A stretch of 64,000 bases of DNA, taken from positions 438,097 through 502,096 of the forward strand of contig NZ_CP022522.1 in assembly GCF_002850255.1 (NCBI RefSeq), read 5' to 3'. The position numbers and the translations under genes were made by a program. This DNA comes from Pseudoalteromonas sp. NC201. Its GTDB lineage: Bacteria; Pseudomonadota; Gammaproteobacteria; Enterobacterales; Alteromonadaceae. Positions within the stretch are counted from its first letter, which is position 1. Each line of letters begins with the position of its first letter. The notes under the pieces were generated by a model. That model saw nothing but the letters and a program-made list of their open reading frames with translations. It did no database searches and had not been told where the DNA came from. Below, piece after piece: positions 16,777 to 27,081 of this stretch.

Positions 16777-18975
16777 ATGGCACCTGAGCAAGAAGATTAT
16801 TTGTTTGCAGAGCACGAAGAAGTTACTCAAGAAGAAGAAACGACAAGTGCTTTTTGGGATGTCTTAGTCGTTGATGATGATCCAGAGATCCATTCTGTTA
16901 CTAAACTTGCGCTGTCTAATTTAGAGTTTTGGGGTAAAAAGCTCAGGTTTTTTCACGCCTATTCTGGCAAAGAAGCCATTGAGATTTTAAAAGAACAAAA
17001 TAATATCAGCATCCTATTACTTGACGTGGTGATGGAAACCGACGACGCAGGTCTTAATGTCGTTCGTCGAGTGCGCGAAGAAATAAAAAATATGGCAGTA
17101 CGTATTATTATGCGTACAGGACAACCGGGTTATGCACCGGAAGAAAAGGTCATTCGTGAGTTCGACATTAACGATTATAAAATGAAGACAGAGCTCACCC
17201 GCAGCAAACTGGTTACCTCGTTGCTTACCGCTATCCGTTCTTATCAACAAATTTGTGAGCTCGAAGCGCAAAGCCACGCACTAGAGCAGATCCTTTCAGC
17301 TTCTCGTGCCATACTCGGTCATACCGATATGGGCTCCTTTGCAGCGGCAGTTGTCGCTCAATTGGCAAATATTTTAGATGCGTCAGGCGAAGGCTTAGTG
17401 AGTGGCTACCTAGATGATGATATGCATTTAAGGGTGTTTGGCGGTAGTGAGCAGTACCGTGAATTCTTTGGTCATGGTATAGAGCAGCTTGATAATGGTC
17501 GTGTCATCATGCAAGTACAAAACTGTATTGATACCGAATCCCACCAATCTACCGCGCATGACATTACCTTCTTACTTGAAAGCAAAAACAAAAAGGCAGC
17601 CATTTATTTAGAGCTAGAGGGCGAGCCGTCGGAAGCGCAATTGAAGTTTGCTGAAATATTTCTGACTAACGTTGGTGTTGGTCTTGATAATATCAAGCTA
17701 TTCAATGAGTTGCGCGAGGTTGCTTACAAGGATAATCTAACCAAACTTCCCAATCGCGCTAACTTTATTGAGAAAATAGAGTCTTACTTTAACCAGCAGC
17801 AATCTCTCGTTTTTATTCTTGTTGATATTGCCCAATTTTCTGACATCAATAACGGTTTAGGCCAAGAAGTTGGAAACTTGTTGTTATTAGGGGTTGCCGA
17901 GCGAATTAGTATTGAGTTTCCAGAGGCCCAGTTAATTTCACGTATTGGTGCAGATGTGTTTGGCTTTTTAATGCCTGAGTCGCAGTTTGATGAAGAGTCT
18001 TTTATTGATAACTTGTGTGTTCCTTACCATGTTGGGGAGCATTTGTTGACTATGCACTTTCATATTGGAGTGTGCCGTCAAGAAGACTTCCAACCGCAAG
18101 GAATAGAAACCTTAAAACTTGCGTATATTGCGCTTAACCAAGCAAAACAGTCGAGTATTCCACTGGATTGGTATACCCCAGATTTAGAAGAAAAAATGGC
18201 TTGGAAGCTGGGATTAATAAGACAGCTCAGGCAAGATTTTGAGATGAAAAAACTAGAGGTCTGGTATCAGCCTCAGTTTTCCATTGTTGATCGCAAGGTG
18301 ATTGGCTGTGAGGCTTTATTACGTTGGCCTTCTGGAAATGGGAATTATATTTCCCCTGCGATTTTTGTTCCGCTTGCGGAAAATGCAGGGCTTATTGTCG
18401 AAATTGGCCAATGGGTATTAGAACAAGCCTGTCAGTTGCAGGCAACTTTGCAGCAACAGGGATTCGGTGAGCTTAGCATTGCTGTTAACGTCTCTGTGCC
18501 GCAGTTTAAGGTGCCAAACTATGCACAGCAGGTTAAGGACACTATCTTGTCATTTGATGTAGAGCCTAAACATATAGAGCTCGAAGTGACAGAAAGTGTA
18601 GTCATGGACGAAGTAAACTCGGTGATCAATACACTTCAAGAACTCCAGGAATTTGGTGTTGAGGTGGCCATTGATGACTTTGGTACTGGATTTTCTTCTT
18701 TGAGCTATTTGCAAAAACTACCTTTAGCACGGCTTAAAATCGACCGTGCTTTTGTCAAAGATATCCCTCATGATGACAGCGGTGCAATTGCCGATCTTGT
18801 CATTTCTTTAGGTCAGCATCTCGGCCTAAAAACAATTGCGGAAGGCGTTGAGACAGAAGAGCAAATGACGGTGTTACAAAAGCTCGGCTGTGATGAAGTA
18901 CAGGGTTTTTTACTCGCAAAGCCTATGCCTGAAAAGGAGTTACTTGAGTTTTTAGATAATCAGAACAGTGTATAG
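16777..18975 (+). CDS. Response regulator with REC, DUF3369, degenerate GGDEF and EAL domains
   Basis: A 732-residue cytoplasmic regulator, likely a c-di-GMP phosphodiesterase. The receiver domain spans about 28-160 (VVDDDPEIH acidic pocket; phosphoacceptor Asp in ILLLDVVME), a DUF3369/GAF-like segment about 170-310, and a GGDEF-like domain about 320-470 whose active loop reads RIGADVFG instead of GGDEF, so cyclase activity is doubtful. The EAL domain at about 480-725 keeps catalytic motifs: EALLRW, ELTESVVM, IDDFGTGFSSLSYL, KIDRAFV, EGVETEEQ and QGFLLAKPM. No histidine kinase is adjacent, so its input is unknown. Confidence 0.92.
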   Translation: MAPEQEDYLFAEHEEVTQEEETTSAFWDVLVVDDDPEIHSVTKLALSNLEFWGKKLRFFHAYSGKEAIEILKEQNNISILLLDVVMETDDAGLNVVRRVREEIKNMAVRIIMRTGQPGYAPEEKVIREFDINDYKMKTELTRSKLVTSLLTAIRSYQQICELEAQSHALEQILSASRAILGHTDMGSFAAAVVAQLANILDASGEGLVSGYLDDDMHLRVFGGSEQYREFFGHGIEQLDNGRVIMQVQNCIDTESHQSTAHDITFLLESKNKKAAIYLELEGEPSEAQLKFAEIFLTNVGVGLDNIKLFNELREVAYKDNLTKLPNRANFIEKIESYFNQQQSLVFILVDIAQFSDINNGLGQEVGNLLLLGVAERISIEFPEAQLISRIGADVFGFLMPESQFDEESFIDNLCVPYHVGEHLLTMHFHIGVCRQEDFQPQGIETLKLAYIALNQAKQSSIPLDWYTPDLEEKMAWKLGLIRQLRQDFEMKKLEVWYQPQFSIVDRKVIGCEALLRWPSGNGNYISPAIFVPLAENAGLIVEIGQWVLEQACQLQATLQQQGFGELSIAVNVSVPQFKVPNYAQQVKDTILSFDVEPKHIELEVTESVVMDEVNSVINTLQELQEFGVEVAIDDFGTGFSSLSYLQKLPLARLKIDRAFVKDIPHDDSGAIADLVISLGQHLGLKTIAEGVETEEQMTVLQKLGCDEVQGFLLAKPMPEKELLEFLDNQNSV

Positions 18976-19396
18976 TAGTGACCTAGGACAAGTATATTAC
19001 TTGTCTTATGTGTTGATGAAGCAACCTTTAAAAAGTGCAGTGATGATCTGTTATGAGGGTCGCTTTTAGAAAGTTTTTCGATTTTAGCCTAAGGGTGCAG
19101 AGTGAAATATGTGTTTGTGATATCTACAACACAGGAAGTTAGTGCAGAAGCTCAACTCAGTCTAAATCCAAAATAGGGCGAATATTGCACAAACAAATTG
19201 ATGCTCACATGAAAAAACAACGGTATTTTGATTAAGACACTGTTACATGGTTCCCATAGGTTAGTTTCCGATTACAGCTTAAATTCTCATTTATAAAGAT
19301 TACCAAAATAACTTGTACCTGAAATGTGTTTTTTGCTAACGTTGCATAGAAGTTGATTAAATTTTGATCTCTTTAAACACATAGAAGGATATTTAA
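18976..19396. other. Non-coding interval with a hairpin
   Basis: About 420 bases without a convincing gene. A hairpin at 18984-19008 (11-bp stem with one G-U, three-base loop) just after the EAL gene may end its transcript. The rest is AT-rich and probably holds the promoter of the next gene; I see no clear -35/-10 pair. Confidence 0.5.
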
Positions 19397-20239
19397 GTGA
19401 AAAAAATTATAATATTACTATGTACTTTTTCTGGAAGTGCATTTGCAGTTGGAGTTCCAAGCGGCTGTAAATATGAAGAGAGTACAATACACGAGCTTAA
19501 TTTACTTGAATTACCAGCTACTATCGAAGCTGGTTGGAACTTGTATCGAGCCCCAAGTTTTTACACGGTCGTAGAATTTCTGAGATCTTTACCCGGTATA
19601 AATTCAAGCTCTTCTGCAAAATTATCAGGCCCTACTTATCTTCTACGTAATCAGAGCTACAGATTTAAAACAGATCTAGAGGTAGGTAATCCAAATGACA
19701 TGCTTCGAGATGTCGCCTACTACAACTCTGAAAGGGGTCGTTTAGGTAATGACCGAAGTAATTGGGACTCAAATTCATACTTTAATCTGGCGTTTAATTC
19801 TACATATGGTGCAGGCTTAGTCTGGTCAACAGTGAGTGATGAGTGCTCTGCTAAAGGTGTAATTGTTCAAGATATGCCCAAAATGGAAGCCGTTAAAAAT
19901 CCGTATGGTGATAAATACGAAGTAAAAATTGATTTTGAATTAGATCAATTCTCTGAAGCTGCTTTGGATCCTAATGTACCTGTAATTGTTGGTGTTACGA
20001 CAAAAAGTGATTATTTTAGCGGAGGCACTAAGCGCGTAACCAAAGCAATTTACAATGCGGAGAATCAACTTACTGGAAGTGCTGTGGTAAGAATGAGATT
20101 TTCGATGGGTGGTGGACCGTATTATGTGGAAGCATTTATGAATGATGGCAATTATGGTCAGACTAAAAAGCTAGGGATGGTTATGGTACCTGGAGAGCCA
20201 ACTCGTCCACCCAGCTGCCCGACATGTAATAAAAACTGA
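19397..20239 (+). CDS. Secreted protein of unknown function
   Basis: A 280-residue product with a clear signal peptide (about 1-17, ending AFA) and a mature part rich in aromatic and charged residues, without a family I recognise. Only a few cysteines are present, including the C-terminal CPTCNK, which could form disulfides or a metal site. The last residues are proline- and cysteine-rich. It starts with GTG or, read as in the track, at 19397 after an AAGGA site. The gene is isolated: 420 bases of non-coding DNA before it and a bidirectional terminator after it. Confidence 0.65.
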   Translation: MKKIIILLCTFSGSAFAVGVPSGCKYEESTIHELNLLELPATIEAGWNLYRAPSFYTVVEFLRSLPGINSSSSAKLSGPTYLLRNQSYRFKTDLEVGNPNDMLRDVAYYNSERGRLGNDRSNWDSNSYFNLAFNSTYGAGLVWSTVSDECSAKGVIVQDMPKMEAVKNPYGDKYEVKIDFELDQFSEAALDPNVPVIVGVTTKSDYFSGGTKRVTKAIYNAENQLTGSAVVRMRFSMGGGPYYVEAFMNDGNYGQTKKLGMVMVPGEPTRPPSCPTCNKN

Positions 20240-20257
20240 GTGAAATGACATCTAAAT

Positions 20258-20292
20258 AATAGTAAATGGCTAGCAATTAGCCATTTACTATT
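20258..20292. terminator. Bidirectional terminator between converging genes
   Basis: A perfect 15-bp stem (20258-20272 with 20278-20292) and five-base loop, A/T-rich at the base, lying between a plus-strand gene and the 3' end of the minus-strand TonB receptor. Confidence 0.75.
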
Positions 20293-20300
20293 TAAAGTGC

Positions 20301-23249
20301 TTACATTCTAAATGTAAATCCTGCAAAGATGTAACGGCCTAGGATATCGTGGAACCCCGGATAGGTGTTACCATTAGAGAAGGTTGTAGGGCCATCAGGA
20401 ACGAGCGGTGGCGTGTTGTCAAACACGTTATTGATACCGGCTCTGAATGAGAGGTTTTCAGTTGCGTTCCATGTTGCAGCAATATCAACATAATCTCTTG
20501 CACTCAATGGTACTAGTATTGGTGATTTTGATGGGTCAGCCAATTCCGCAGCTGTAGGACGATAGAACTCTTCCACTTCACTCACATAACGATAGGTCGC
20601 TGTAATATTCACATCCCATGGAGTTACCCAAGTTGTTTTAAAGTTATAACGCATATCGGGAACTGGGCTTTCGCATACATTTTTATCCCATTTCCCGGCA
20701 CACTTATCAACAATCCCACCTGGTGCGTTTTGTGTATCAAACTTCTCCATCCATGTACCAATTAGAGAGAATCTTAAAAGACCCATATCCTCAGGTAACG
20801 TGTAACGGTATGATGCATCAAAATCAATACCTGAAGTCTCTACACTACCAATGTTGGTATCTGTAGCGGTTACGGCATCTTCTCCTAACCAAAGCGAACC
20901 GGTTTTTTCACCACGGTTTATTAGGCCACAGAGCTCTTCGTTATTGTCTATCGCACATTGCTCTACGATATACTGTACTGGGAAAGGTTGAATGGCGTCG
21001 TTAACGGTAATATCAAAGTAATCTACAGCGATATCTAAGCCTTCAACAAACTCAGGAGAGTAAAGAATACCAAATGAATAGGTATCAGACTTCTCAGGCT
21101 TGAGGTCTGGGTTTCCTGCTTCAATCGCATTGTATTGCCCCGCTGGATTTGAAGAAACAGAACCATATTGGTCTGCTGTAACACCGGTTCTCATACACTG
21201 CTCAAGTGTATAAGCTGGATTAGCTCCCGCACAAGGGTCGTCCCAGTTTACTAGGGCAAGTGAAGACGGTCTCGCCAAGTCTTGAATGTTACCGGCACGC
21301 ACTGCTCGTTGATAGCTTGTACGTAAACCTAAACTATCGTTAATGCGTATATCAAACGCTGCTTTGTAGGTATCTGTTTGTTTATCTGTTGAGTAATCAG
21401 AATAGCGATAAGCGAGTTCTAATGTAATGTAATCCGCAAATGAGCTATCTTCAATTAATGGAATATTTAGCTCAGTAAAGAATTCATTTACATCAAACTG
21501 GTCTGAAACGGGTTTTCTTGGTCCACCTTGACCTGCGCCATCGTTAGAAATGAAGTTAATGTCCGGATTAAAATCAATAGCTTCTTTGCGGTGTTCCAGA
21601 CCCAATACAATACCGACGCCTGTTGAAGTACCAGGCACGACTATGCCATATTCAGTTAAGTCCCCAGTGACGAAACCACTGATTTGTTTTGAACGTGTAT
21701 CACCGCGAGCAAAGAGTGGAATGGTAAGATAATCAATTTGCTCTTGGGTAATATTTGCTGGGTCGAATATATTCCAAGGGATACAGTCGGGATCGCTACC
21801 ATCAATAACTGACTCACAGACAATCTTGCCATTGTCATCAGTGGTTGCTTTTAAGGCTCTAACAATTTTTCGTTTTGATAGGTCGTTTTGGTAGGTTTGT
21901 TCATAAGACACATTTCCGTAGTTAAAGAATGCATCATAAGTCCAGTTATCATCAATTTCGCCTCTCATACCTAATACAAAACGGGTAGAGGTGTGTCGTA
22001 AATCATCTTGGCGAGGGCCTCCTTCTACGTTTCGTTTTGCGATAAATGCGCCAGATACAACACCATCGACCGCAGGCCCATTGGCACCGCAAAGGACTTC
22101 TCGTTGTTTTGCTGAAAGAAGCGGGTTATCACATTTAATATCGACTTCATTGAAGAAAGAACCAGATGGCGCAATTTGTGCCACGGTACGGTTATCCATG
22201 TAGTTCAATTCAGCATAAAAGGTATGTTGATCGGTAAAATTGTAATGGCCAAGCAAACCAAATGTTTTACGCTTGTCCGGACGCTGGAAGTAATTAAGTG
22301 GGCCAAAGTTATAGACACTATTACCCGTTGGTACTAGATCATCTCCTGCGACTTTAAAGTCATAGCTAGCTTGGTCTGTGATCCTACCGTCAGGTATTGT
22401 GCCAGAGCCACGACATATTCTTTGCCCTGGAGCTGAACTCGTTCTGCTACGATTGATATTCATTGAGCAGGCACTAAAATCACGGGAGTCCTGACGGATT
22501 TCATCAATTTCACGCCAAGTGAGGTAACCTGTAATATTGCCTTTATCGTTAGCTGAGTTGATACCAAAAATCATAGATATATCATGAGTATCACCGTCAG
22601 TAACTGAGGAATCAGGAATGTCGAAGCCTGAGGCAGTTAGCGCTCGTTGCATGTCTTTATGGTCATTTTTATGGTTGTAAACGCTTCCTTGATAGTCGAC
22701 TTCAAAGCCTTCAAAGTCGTCTTTCATAATAAAGTTTACAACACCAGCAACAGCATCAGAGCCGTATGTTGCAGATGAACCACCGGTTAGCACATCTACG
22801 CGCTCAACCAAAGAGGCTGGGATTTGGTTTACGTCGGCACCAACACCCTCAATTCCAGCTGGTGAGCCTGAGGGTAATCGGCGGCCGTTGACTAAAACTA
22901 GTGTTCTAGAAGGGCCTAAATTTCGAAGGTCAACGGTTGCTGTACCAGTAGCACCGTTTGCTGTACCTGAAGTCTGATCTGCGAATACCGCAGGCATGTT
23001 GTTCAATAGGTCTTCAACTCGGGTAATGCCCGCGATTTCTATATCTTCAGCGGTTACACTCGTCACAGGACTCGCGCCAGTCATTGCAGCTCGCTTGATT
23101 CGTGTACCGGTTACTTCAATTCGTTCGACAGTATTCGCTGTTGTGGTGCCTGACTGTTCAGCATAAGCGATGCCAGATACACCCACTGTTAGCGTTGAAC
23201 AGGCAAGTAAAGACAGCCTAATGTTCGCTGATAGGTTTGAAAGTTTCAT
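20301..23249 (-). CDS. TonB-dependent outer-membrane receptor
   Basis: A 982-residue receptor with signal peptide (about 1-30, ending AYA), a plug domain (about 45-170: RIEVTGTRIKRA TonB-box region, VEDLLNNMPAVFADQ, VDLRNLGPSRTLVLVNGRRLPSG, VDVLTGGSSATYGSDAVAGVVNFIMKDD) and a long 22-strand barrel ending in the aromatic C-terminus AGFTFRM. Such large receptors with the GSSATYGSDAVAGVVNF plug are abundant in Alteromonadales and take up peptides, glycans or other large nutrients. The downstream-of-promoter neighbour on the same strand is an S9 peptidase (upstream in position, separate terminator), which suggests peptide uptake, but this is inference. Confidence 0.93.
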   Translation of the reverse strand: MKLSNLSANIRLSLLACSTLTVGVSGIAYAEQSGTTTANTVERIEVTGTRIKRAAMTGASPVTSVTAEDIEIAGITRVEDLLNNMPAVFADQTSGTANGATGTATVDLRNLGPSRTLVLVNGRRLPSGSPAGIEGVGADVNQIPASLVERVDVLTGGSSATYGSDAVAGVVNFIMKDDFEGFEVDYQGSVYNHKNDHKDMQRALTASGFDIPDSSVTDGDTHDISMIFGINSANDKGNITGYLTWREIDEIRQDSRDFSACSMNINRSRTSSAPGQRICRGSGTIPDGRITDQASYDFKVAGDDLVPTGNSVYNFGPLNYFQRPDKRKTFGLLGHYNFTDQHTFYAELNYMDNRTVAQIAPSGSFFNEVDIKCDNPLLSAKQREVLCGANGPAVDGVVSGAFIAKRNVEGGPRQDDLRHTSTRFVLGMRGEIDDNWTYDAFFNYGNVSYEQTYQNDLSKRKIVRALKATTDDNGKIVCESVIDGSDPDCIPWNIFDPANITQEQIDYLTIPLFARGDTRSKQISGFVTGDLTEYGIVVPGTSTGVGIVLGLEHRKEAIDFNPDINFISNDGAGQGGPRKPVSDQFDVNEFFTELNIPLIEDSSFADYITLELAYRYSDYSTDKQTDTYKAAFDIRINDSLGLRTSYQRAVRAGNIQDLARPSSLALVNWDDPCAGANPAYTLEQCMRTGVTADQYGSVSSNPAGQYNAIEAGNPDLKPEKSDTYSFGILYSPEFVEGLDIAVDYFDITVNDAIQPFPVQYIVEQCAIDNNEELCGLINRGEKTGSLWLGEDAVTATDTNIGSVETSGIDFDASYRYTLPEDMGLLRFSLIGTWMEKFDTQNAPGGIVDKCAGKWDKNVCESPVPDMRYNFKTTWVTPWDVNITATYRYVSEVEEFYRPTAAELADPSKSPILVPLSARDYVDIAATWNATENLSFRAGINNVFDNTPPLVPDGPTTFSNGNTYPGFHDILGRYIFAGFTFRM

Positions 23250-23423
23250 ATTATTTCCTTATGTATTTTGTTAGCAGAATAGGAAAATTTCCCTGCAGCA
23301 TAGAACTTACATTGCATTTACAGAAACTTCAATACTTAGGCTGTAAAGTAGCCAGGAGGAGCCGTGGGGTAGGTTTTTATAGCAAAATTATAAAGATATA
23401 AGTTGAAATAATCTATTTTTGAG

Positions 23424-23451
23424 AAATAAAAAGGGTACCTCAAAGGTACCC
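23424..23451 (-). terminator. Terminator of the S9 peptidase gene
   Basis: Stem 23433-23440 with 23444-23451; on the minus strand the right arm is followed by five T and an AT-rich tail (23424-23432). Confidence 0.8.
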
Positions 23452-23461
23452 AGAATAATTA

Positions 23462-26230
23462 CTATTCAGCAATGAATGCCTCGCCTGATTTGATCCACGC
23501 TGCTGGTGGCAACCCTTTCAGGTGGTAATCAAAGTACTCTTTCATGCGAATTGAATAGTCCAACTGATTAGGCAGCTTTTTCAGATGGTGAGGTTCACCT
23601 TCGTATTGTAAGAAAATGGCATCTTTATCATGTCTTCTTAGGGCTAAGTAGTATTGGATACCTTCTTGCCAAGGAACCGCCCCATCTTTATCACCAAACA
23701 TGATCAAAATAGGTGTATTTACCTTATCCGCGTAAAATACCGGAGAGTTCTCTATGTATAATTCAGGCGCCTCCGTTAACGGTTTACCGATACGGCTTTG
23801 GCCTGTTTCGTACTGGAACTGTCTTGCAAGACCTGATTCTAAACGGATCCCACTGAAAGCAGAGGTCATATTGGATACTGGTGCGCCAGAGACAACCGCT
23901 TTAAACATATCCGTCTGTGTGATCATAAATGCACTTTGGTAACCAGCCCAAGAGTGGCCCTGCAAGCCAATTTTATCTGGATCAGCAACACCTCTATCAA
24001 TAAGCGCTTGCGCTGCATTGAGCATTGTTTGTGTTGCGGAGCGCCCAGGGTGACCAATTTCAAAACGAATATCAGGCAAGAATATCGCATAACCATTTGA
24101 GGTATACATTGGCAGGTTTGGTCTGTGGTTTAGCACCATTTTCGGGAAGTCATACATGCGCTGGCTCATATAGCGGTAGAAGTAAATCACCACAGGCACT
24201 TTATCACCAGCTTTATAATCAGCAGGTTTGATTAACACGCCTTGAAGATCTTCGCCATCGTAGCCTTTGTACTTCACAAGTTCAGGTTTTTGGCCCCAAG
24301 CAAATGTCTGCTGTTGTGGGTTTAAGTCTGTGAGTTTTGACGGGTTATTAAAGCCACTATCTGATATCCAATAATCAGGAAATTCTTGATAAGACTGTCT
24401 TGTGAAAATATAAGTGTCCGCCTCTTTGGCTTTTCTCACTACACTATATTTAGCTTCGCCAGACAAAACAGTTTGCAACTTGTTATCTTGTAGGGAAAGC
24501 GTTGCAATATGCGTTTGTTTATTTTCGAGGTTGTGCGCACTTAACAGTAAGGTATCGTCTGGGTTAAAGCCTAGTTTGTCCTTATCTTTATACTCAATGC
24601 GGTATTGTGTTTGGGTCTTATAGCCGTCGGTTAGCCGAGTTGCTTTTGCTGTTTTGGTATCAAATGCCCAAATATCATATTTACTGTAGACGTAGAGCGT
24701 CGAGCCATCGAGCTGCCAACCAGCAAATCCAAACCCTTTATTTGGTTCTGGCTTATCATGTTTATCATCCGCGAATAGTGCGTTTTTAACCGCTTTGCTT
24801 ACTGGGGTAAGCTGTTGAGTGGATAGCGACTTCAACCAGACTTGTTCACCGTCGAAATAGGCAGCATGTTTACCGTCAGGCGCGACAGTAGGGCGGTTTG
24901 AACTTTCTTTAACGATGAGTTGTTTATCACCATTATCGATATCAACGCTGTAGTAGTCGCGATAAAACCCTTTGTACATGATTTGCTTTAGGTATGGTGT
25001 ATCGTCACTGCCCAGCACAAAGTTTGCGTTTGTGTAAAGTGAAATAGAAGGCACCTGAAGGTTTTCAAGCTGTACTACACGCTCGCCATTTACGTGGTAA
25101 ACCGCTTGATAATGTTGATCTCGGCGGCTTTCGTTCCATGTTTTTATTTCTCTAGTTTTGATTTCAGGATCGGCATTGTGCCAAACCTTTAAGCCTTTTT
25201 GTTGGCGAATGGTATCGTAATCAAAAAGCGAGCTTTCATCTGTGTATTTGAGTACTTTGGTTTTTTCTTCAAGCTGTGGACGATTTTCAAAAAACAGTCG
25301 AGAGCCGTCTTCAGACCATTTGATTGATGCTGTTTTGCCTGAAAACCAACCGCTTGGGTTGTGGATGTCGGTAATTTTATTGCTTGTTGGAGACCATAAT
25401 TTGAGCTGGTAGTTGCGACGGCGTTTGTCATCGTTGACATAATTACCCAAATAAAAAGCGACTTGTTGTGAGTTGGGTTGCCAAGCAATGTCTCCCAAAG
25501 TGACACCTGGCTCATCAATAAGACTCGTGATTTGATTGCTTGCTAAGTCAATAACAGCAACACGGTTTTTACTGCCGTCCTCACTGCGCTGATTGACCAG
25601 TATTGCGTTACTATTTGGTGCAACTTTGTATGCTGCGATATTGTCATAGCGAGTACTTTTATTGTGAGAAAGGTTCAGCACTACAAGCGTTAAGGCGTCA
25701 TCACCCTTATCTGCACTGATTTTGAGTTCATCAGTTTGCTCGTCTGTATTCGCTTTTGCGTCTGACTTTTTGTCGCCTTTTTTTGCATCCTCACGATACA
25801 CCAACCACAGGCCATCATCTGAAAGTTGATAATCTTTAACTGAGCTAAAAGTTTGTTGTGCTTTGGTTGTGGTGTTCACCAACACTAAGTTGTTCTTTAG
25901 CGTTTTTTTCTTCTTTTTATCTGCAGTTTCTTTTTCAAGTAGGGTAGGGCGTTGGGTAAAACCAACCCATTGAGCGCCTTTATTGATAACTGGATTTGTA
26001 CCACGGGGAACTGATGCAATCAGTGCTTTATTATCGAGAGAATACACTTGGCCTTCGCTGTCACCACGGTAAGGCTTTGCACTTAGGCCGAGGAATGTAC
26101 CTTGTTCGGAGATTACTGTACCTTGTGGGTAACGAAAATCAAAAACGTCTTTAAATTCAAGGCTGGGTTTAGCTGCTAAGCTGCTTACACTAAAAAGTGC
26201 CGCACTTAGAAGAGAGAGTTTTAGAGTCAT
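23462..26230 (-). CDS. S9 family prolyl-oligopeptidase-like serine peptidase
   Basis: A 922-residue exported peptidase with signal peptide (about 1-18, ending SLA), a long beta-propeller region (about 30-640) and a C-terminal alpha/beta-hydrolase domain (about 660-910). The nucleophile elbow GHSWAGY (GxSxG) is near residue 755, the acid likely in FGDKDGAVPW and the histidine in EGEPHHLKKL. Family members cut short peptides, often after proline or as dipeptidyl/acylaminoacyl peptidases. A charged insert rich in Lys/Asp (KKGDKKSDAKANTDE, near 150) interrupts the propeller. It precedes the TonB receptor on the same strand but has its own terminator. Confidence 0.9.
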   Translation of the reverse strand: MTLKLSLLSAALFSVSSLAAKPSLEFKDVFDFRYPQGTVISEQGTFLGLSAKPYRGDSEGQVYSLDNKALIASVPRGTNPVINKGAQWVGFTQRPTLLEKETADKKKKKTLKNNLVLVNTTTKAQQTFSSVKDYQLSDDGLWLVYREDAKKGDKKSDAKANTDEQTDELKISADKGDDALTLVVLNLSHNKSTRYDNIAAYKVAPNSNAILVNQRSEDGSKNRVAVIDLASNQITSLIDEPGVTLGDIAWQPNSQQVAFYLGNYVNDDKRRRNYQLKLWSPTSNKITDIHNPSGWFSGKTASIKWSEDGSRLFFENRPQLEEKTKVLKYTDESSLFDYDTIRQQKGLKVWHNADPEIKTREIKTWNESRRDQHYQAVYHVNGERVVQLENLQVPSISLYTNANFVLGSDDTPYLKQIMYKGFYRDYYSVDIDNGDKQLIVKESSNRPTVAPDGKHAAYFDGEQVWLKSLSTQQLTPVSKAVKNALFADDKHDKPEPNKGFGFAGWQLDGSTLYVYSKYDIWAFDTKTAKATRLTDGYKTQTQYRIEYKDKDKLGFNPDDTLLLSAHNLENKQTHIATLSLQDNKLQTVLSGEAKYSVVRKAKEADTYIFTRQSYQEFPDYWISDSGFNNPSKLTDLNPQQQTFAWGQKPELVKYKGYDGEDLQGVLIKPADYKAGDKVPVVIYFYRYMSQRMYDFPKMVLNHRPNLPMYTSNGYAIFLPDIRFEIGHPGRSATQTMLNAAQALIDRGVADPDKIGLQGHSWAGYQSAFMITQTDMFKAVVSGAPVSNMTSAFSGIRLESGLARQFQYETGQSRIGKPLTEAPELYIENSPVFYADKVNTPILIMFGDKDGAVPWQEGIQYYLALRRHDKDAIFLQYEGEPHHLKKLPNQLDYSIRMKEYFDYHLKGLPPAAWIKSGEAFIAE

Positions 26231-26336
26231 ATCTAGAGCATTTTAGTCTTTATTTATTGTGTTTTTATCACTTTTAACAGTGAAACTAAAATGCTCTGCG
26301 GTGTGCGGATGTATTTAAGCGGCTAGCCGCAGGTGT

Positions 26337-26924
26337 TTAAAGCCAGATTTTCTCAAGCTCAACCCACTGTTTATCGAATTGCGCGGTTGGTTTTGCTTTA
26401 AAGTCACTTCTTACAAACTGGTTCATCTTACCTTCAACAAAAGCTAAGAATAAGTTAGCCAGTACACTTTCTTCACTCGTGAATGCCTTACCTTCTCGCA
26501 GCTTGCGCTCTCTTAAAACTTGTTTGAATTGTGTCTCAAGCTTTTCAAATAAGCTTTGAACTCGTTCACGTAAACGTTCTTGCTCACCTTGTAGTGCATC
26601 TCCCGTTAAGATACGTGTGATGCCAGGATTTTTCTCTGCAAAGGCTAGGAGTAGAGTAAGAATGTTGTAGATCCGGTTACGAGTTTCTTTTTCGTTTTCT
26701 AGGATTAAATTAATGCGTGACAGCAACGTATCTTCGATGAACTCAATAAGCCCCTCAAACATTCTCGCTTTACTTGGAAAGTGACGATAAAGCGCAGCTT
26801 CTGAAACCCCGACTTCAGCAGCGAGTTTAGCTGTGGTGATACGTTGTCCTGGGCTGGTTTCCAACATTTGTGCGAGTGATTGAAGAATTTGCTCTTTGCG
26901 ATTACTACGTTTTGTCGCTGGCAT
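26337..26924 (-). CDS. slmA: Nucleoid occlusion factor SlmA
   Basis: SlmA is a TetR-fold protein that binds specific chromosomal sites and blocks FtsZ assembly over the nucleoid. The 195-residue product has the N-terminal helix-turn-helix ([35 protein letters not shown], residues about 24-58) and the SlmA-type C-terminus with [15 protein letters not shown] and [20 protein letters not shown]. It is next to coaBC on the same strand; in E. coli dut lies between them, and here dut is absent from this spot. Confidence 0.95.
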   Translation of the reverse strand: MPATKRSNRKEQILQSLAQMLETSPGQRITTAKLAAEVGVSEAALYRHFPSKARMFEGLIEFIEDTLLSRINLILENEKETRNRIYNILTLLLAFAEKNPGITRILTGDALQGEQERLRERVQSLFEKLETQFKQVLRERKLREGKAFTSEESVLANLFLAFVEGKMNQFVRSDFKAKPTAQFDKQWVELEKIWL

Positions 26925-27081
26925 GAAATTTCCCTTATTTTTCTAATTGTTATATTATTTTTGTCGGGTTTATTAAGCACAGAGAGTGATGCGCAGAAGT
27001 GCAAACCCCGACTTGTTTACACATTATCGGGGTATCATGTTAATGTTTTATTCAGTTTCTTTCCAGTCTTTTACATGAAGG

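Noticed and set aside
24025..24789. Plus-strand frames opposite the S9 peptidase
   Set aside because: They are shadows of a long minus-strand gene with clear peptidase motifs.
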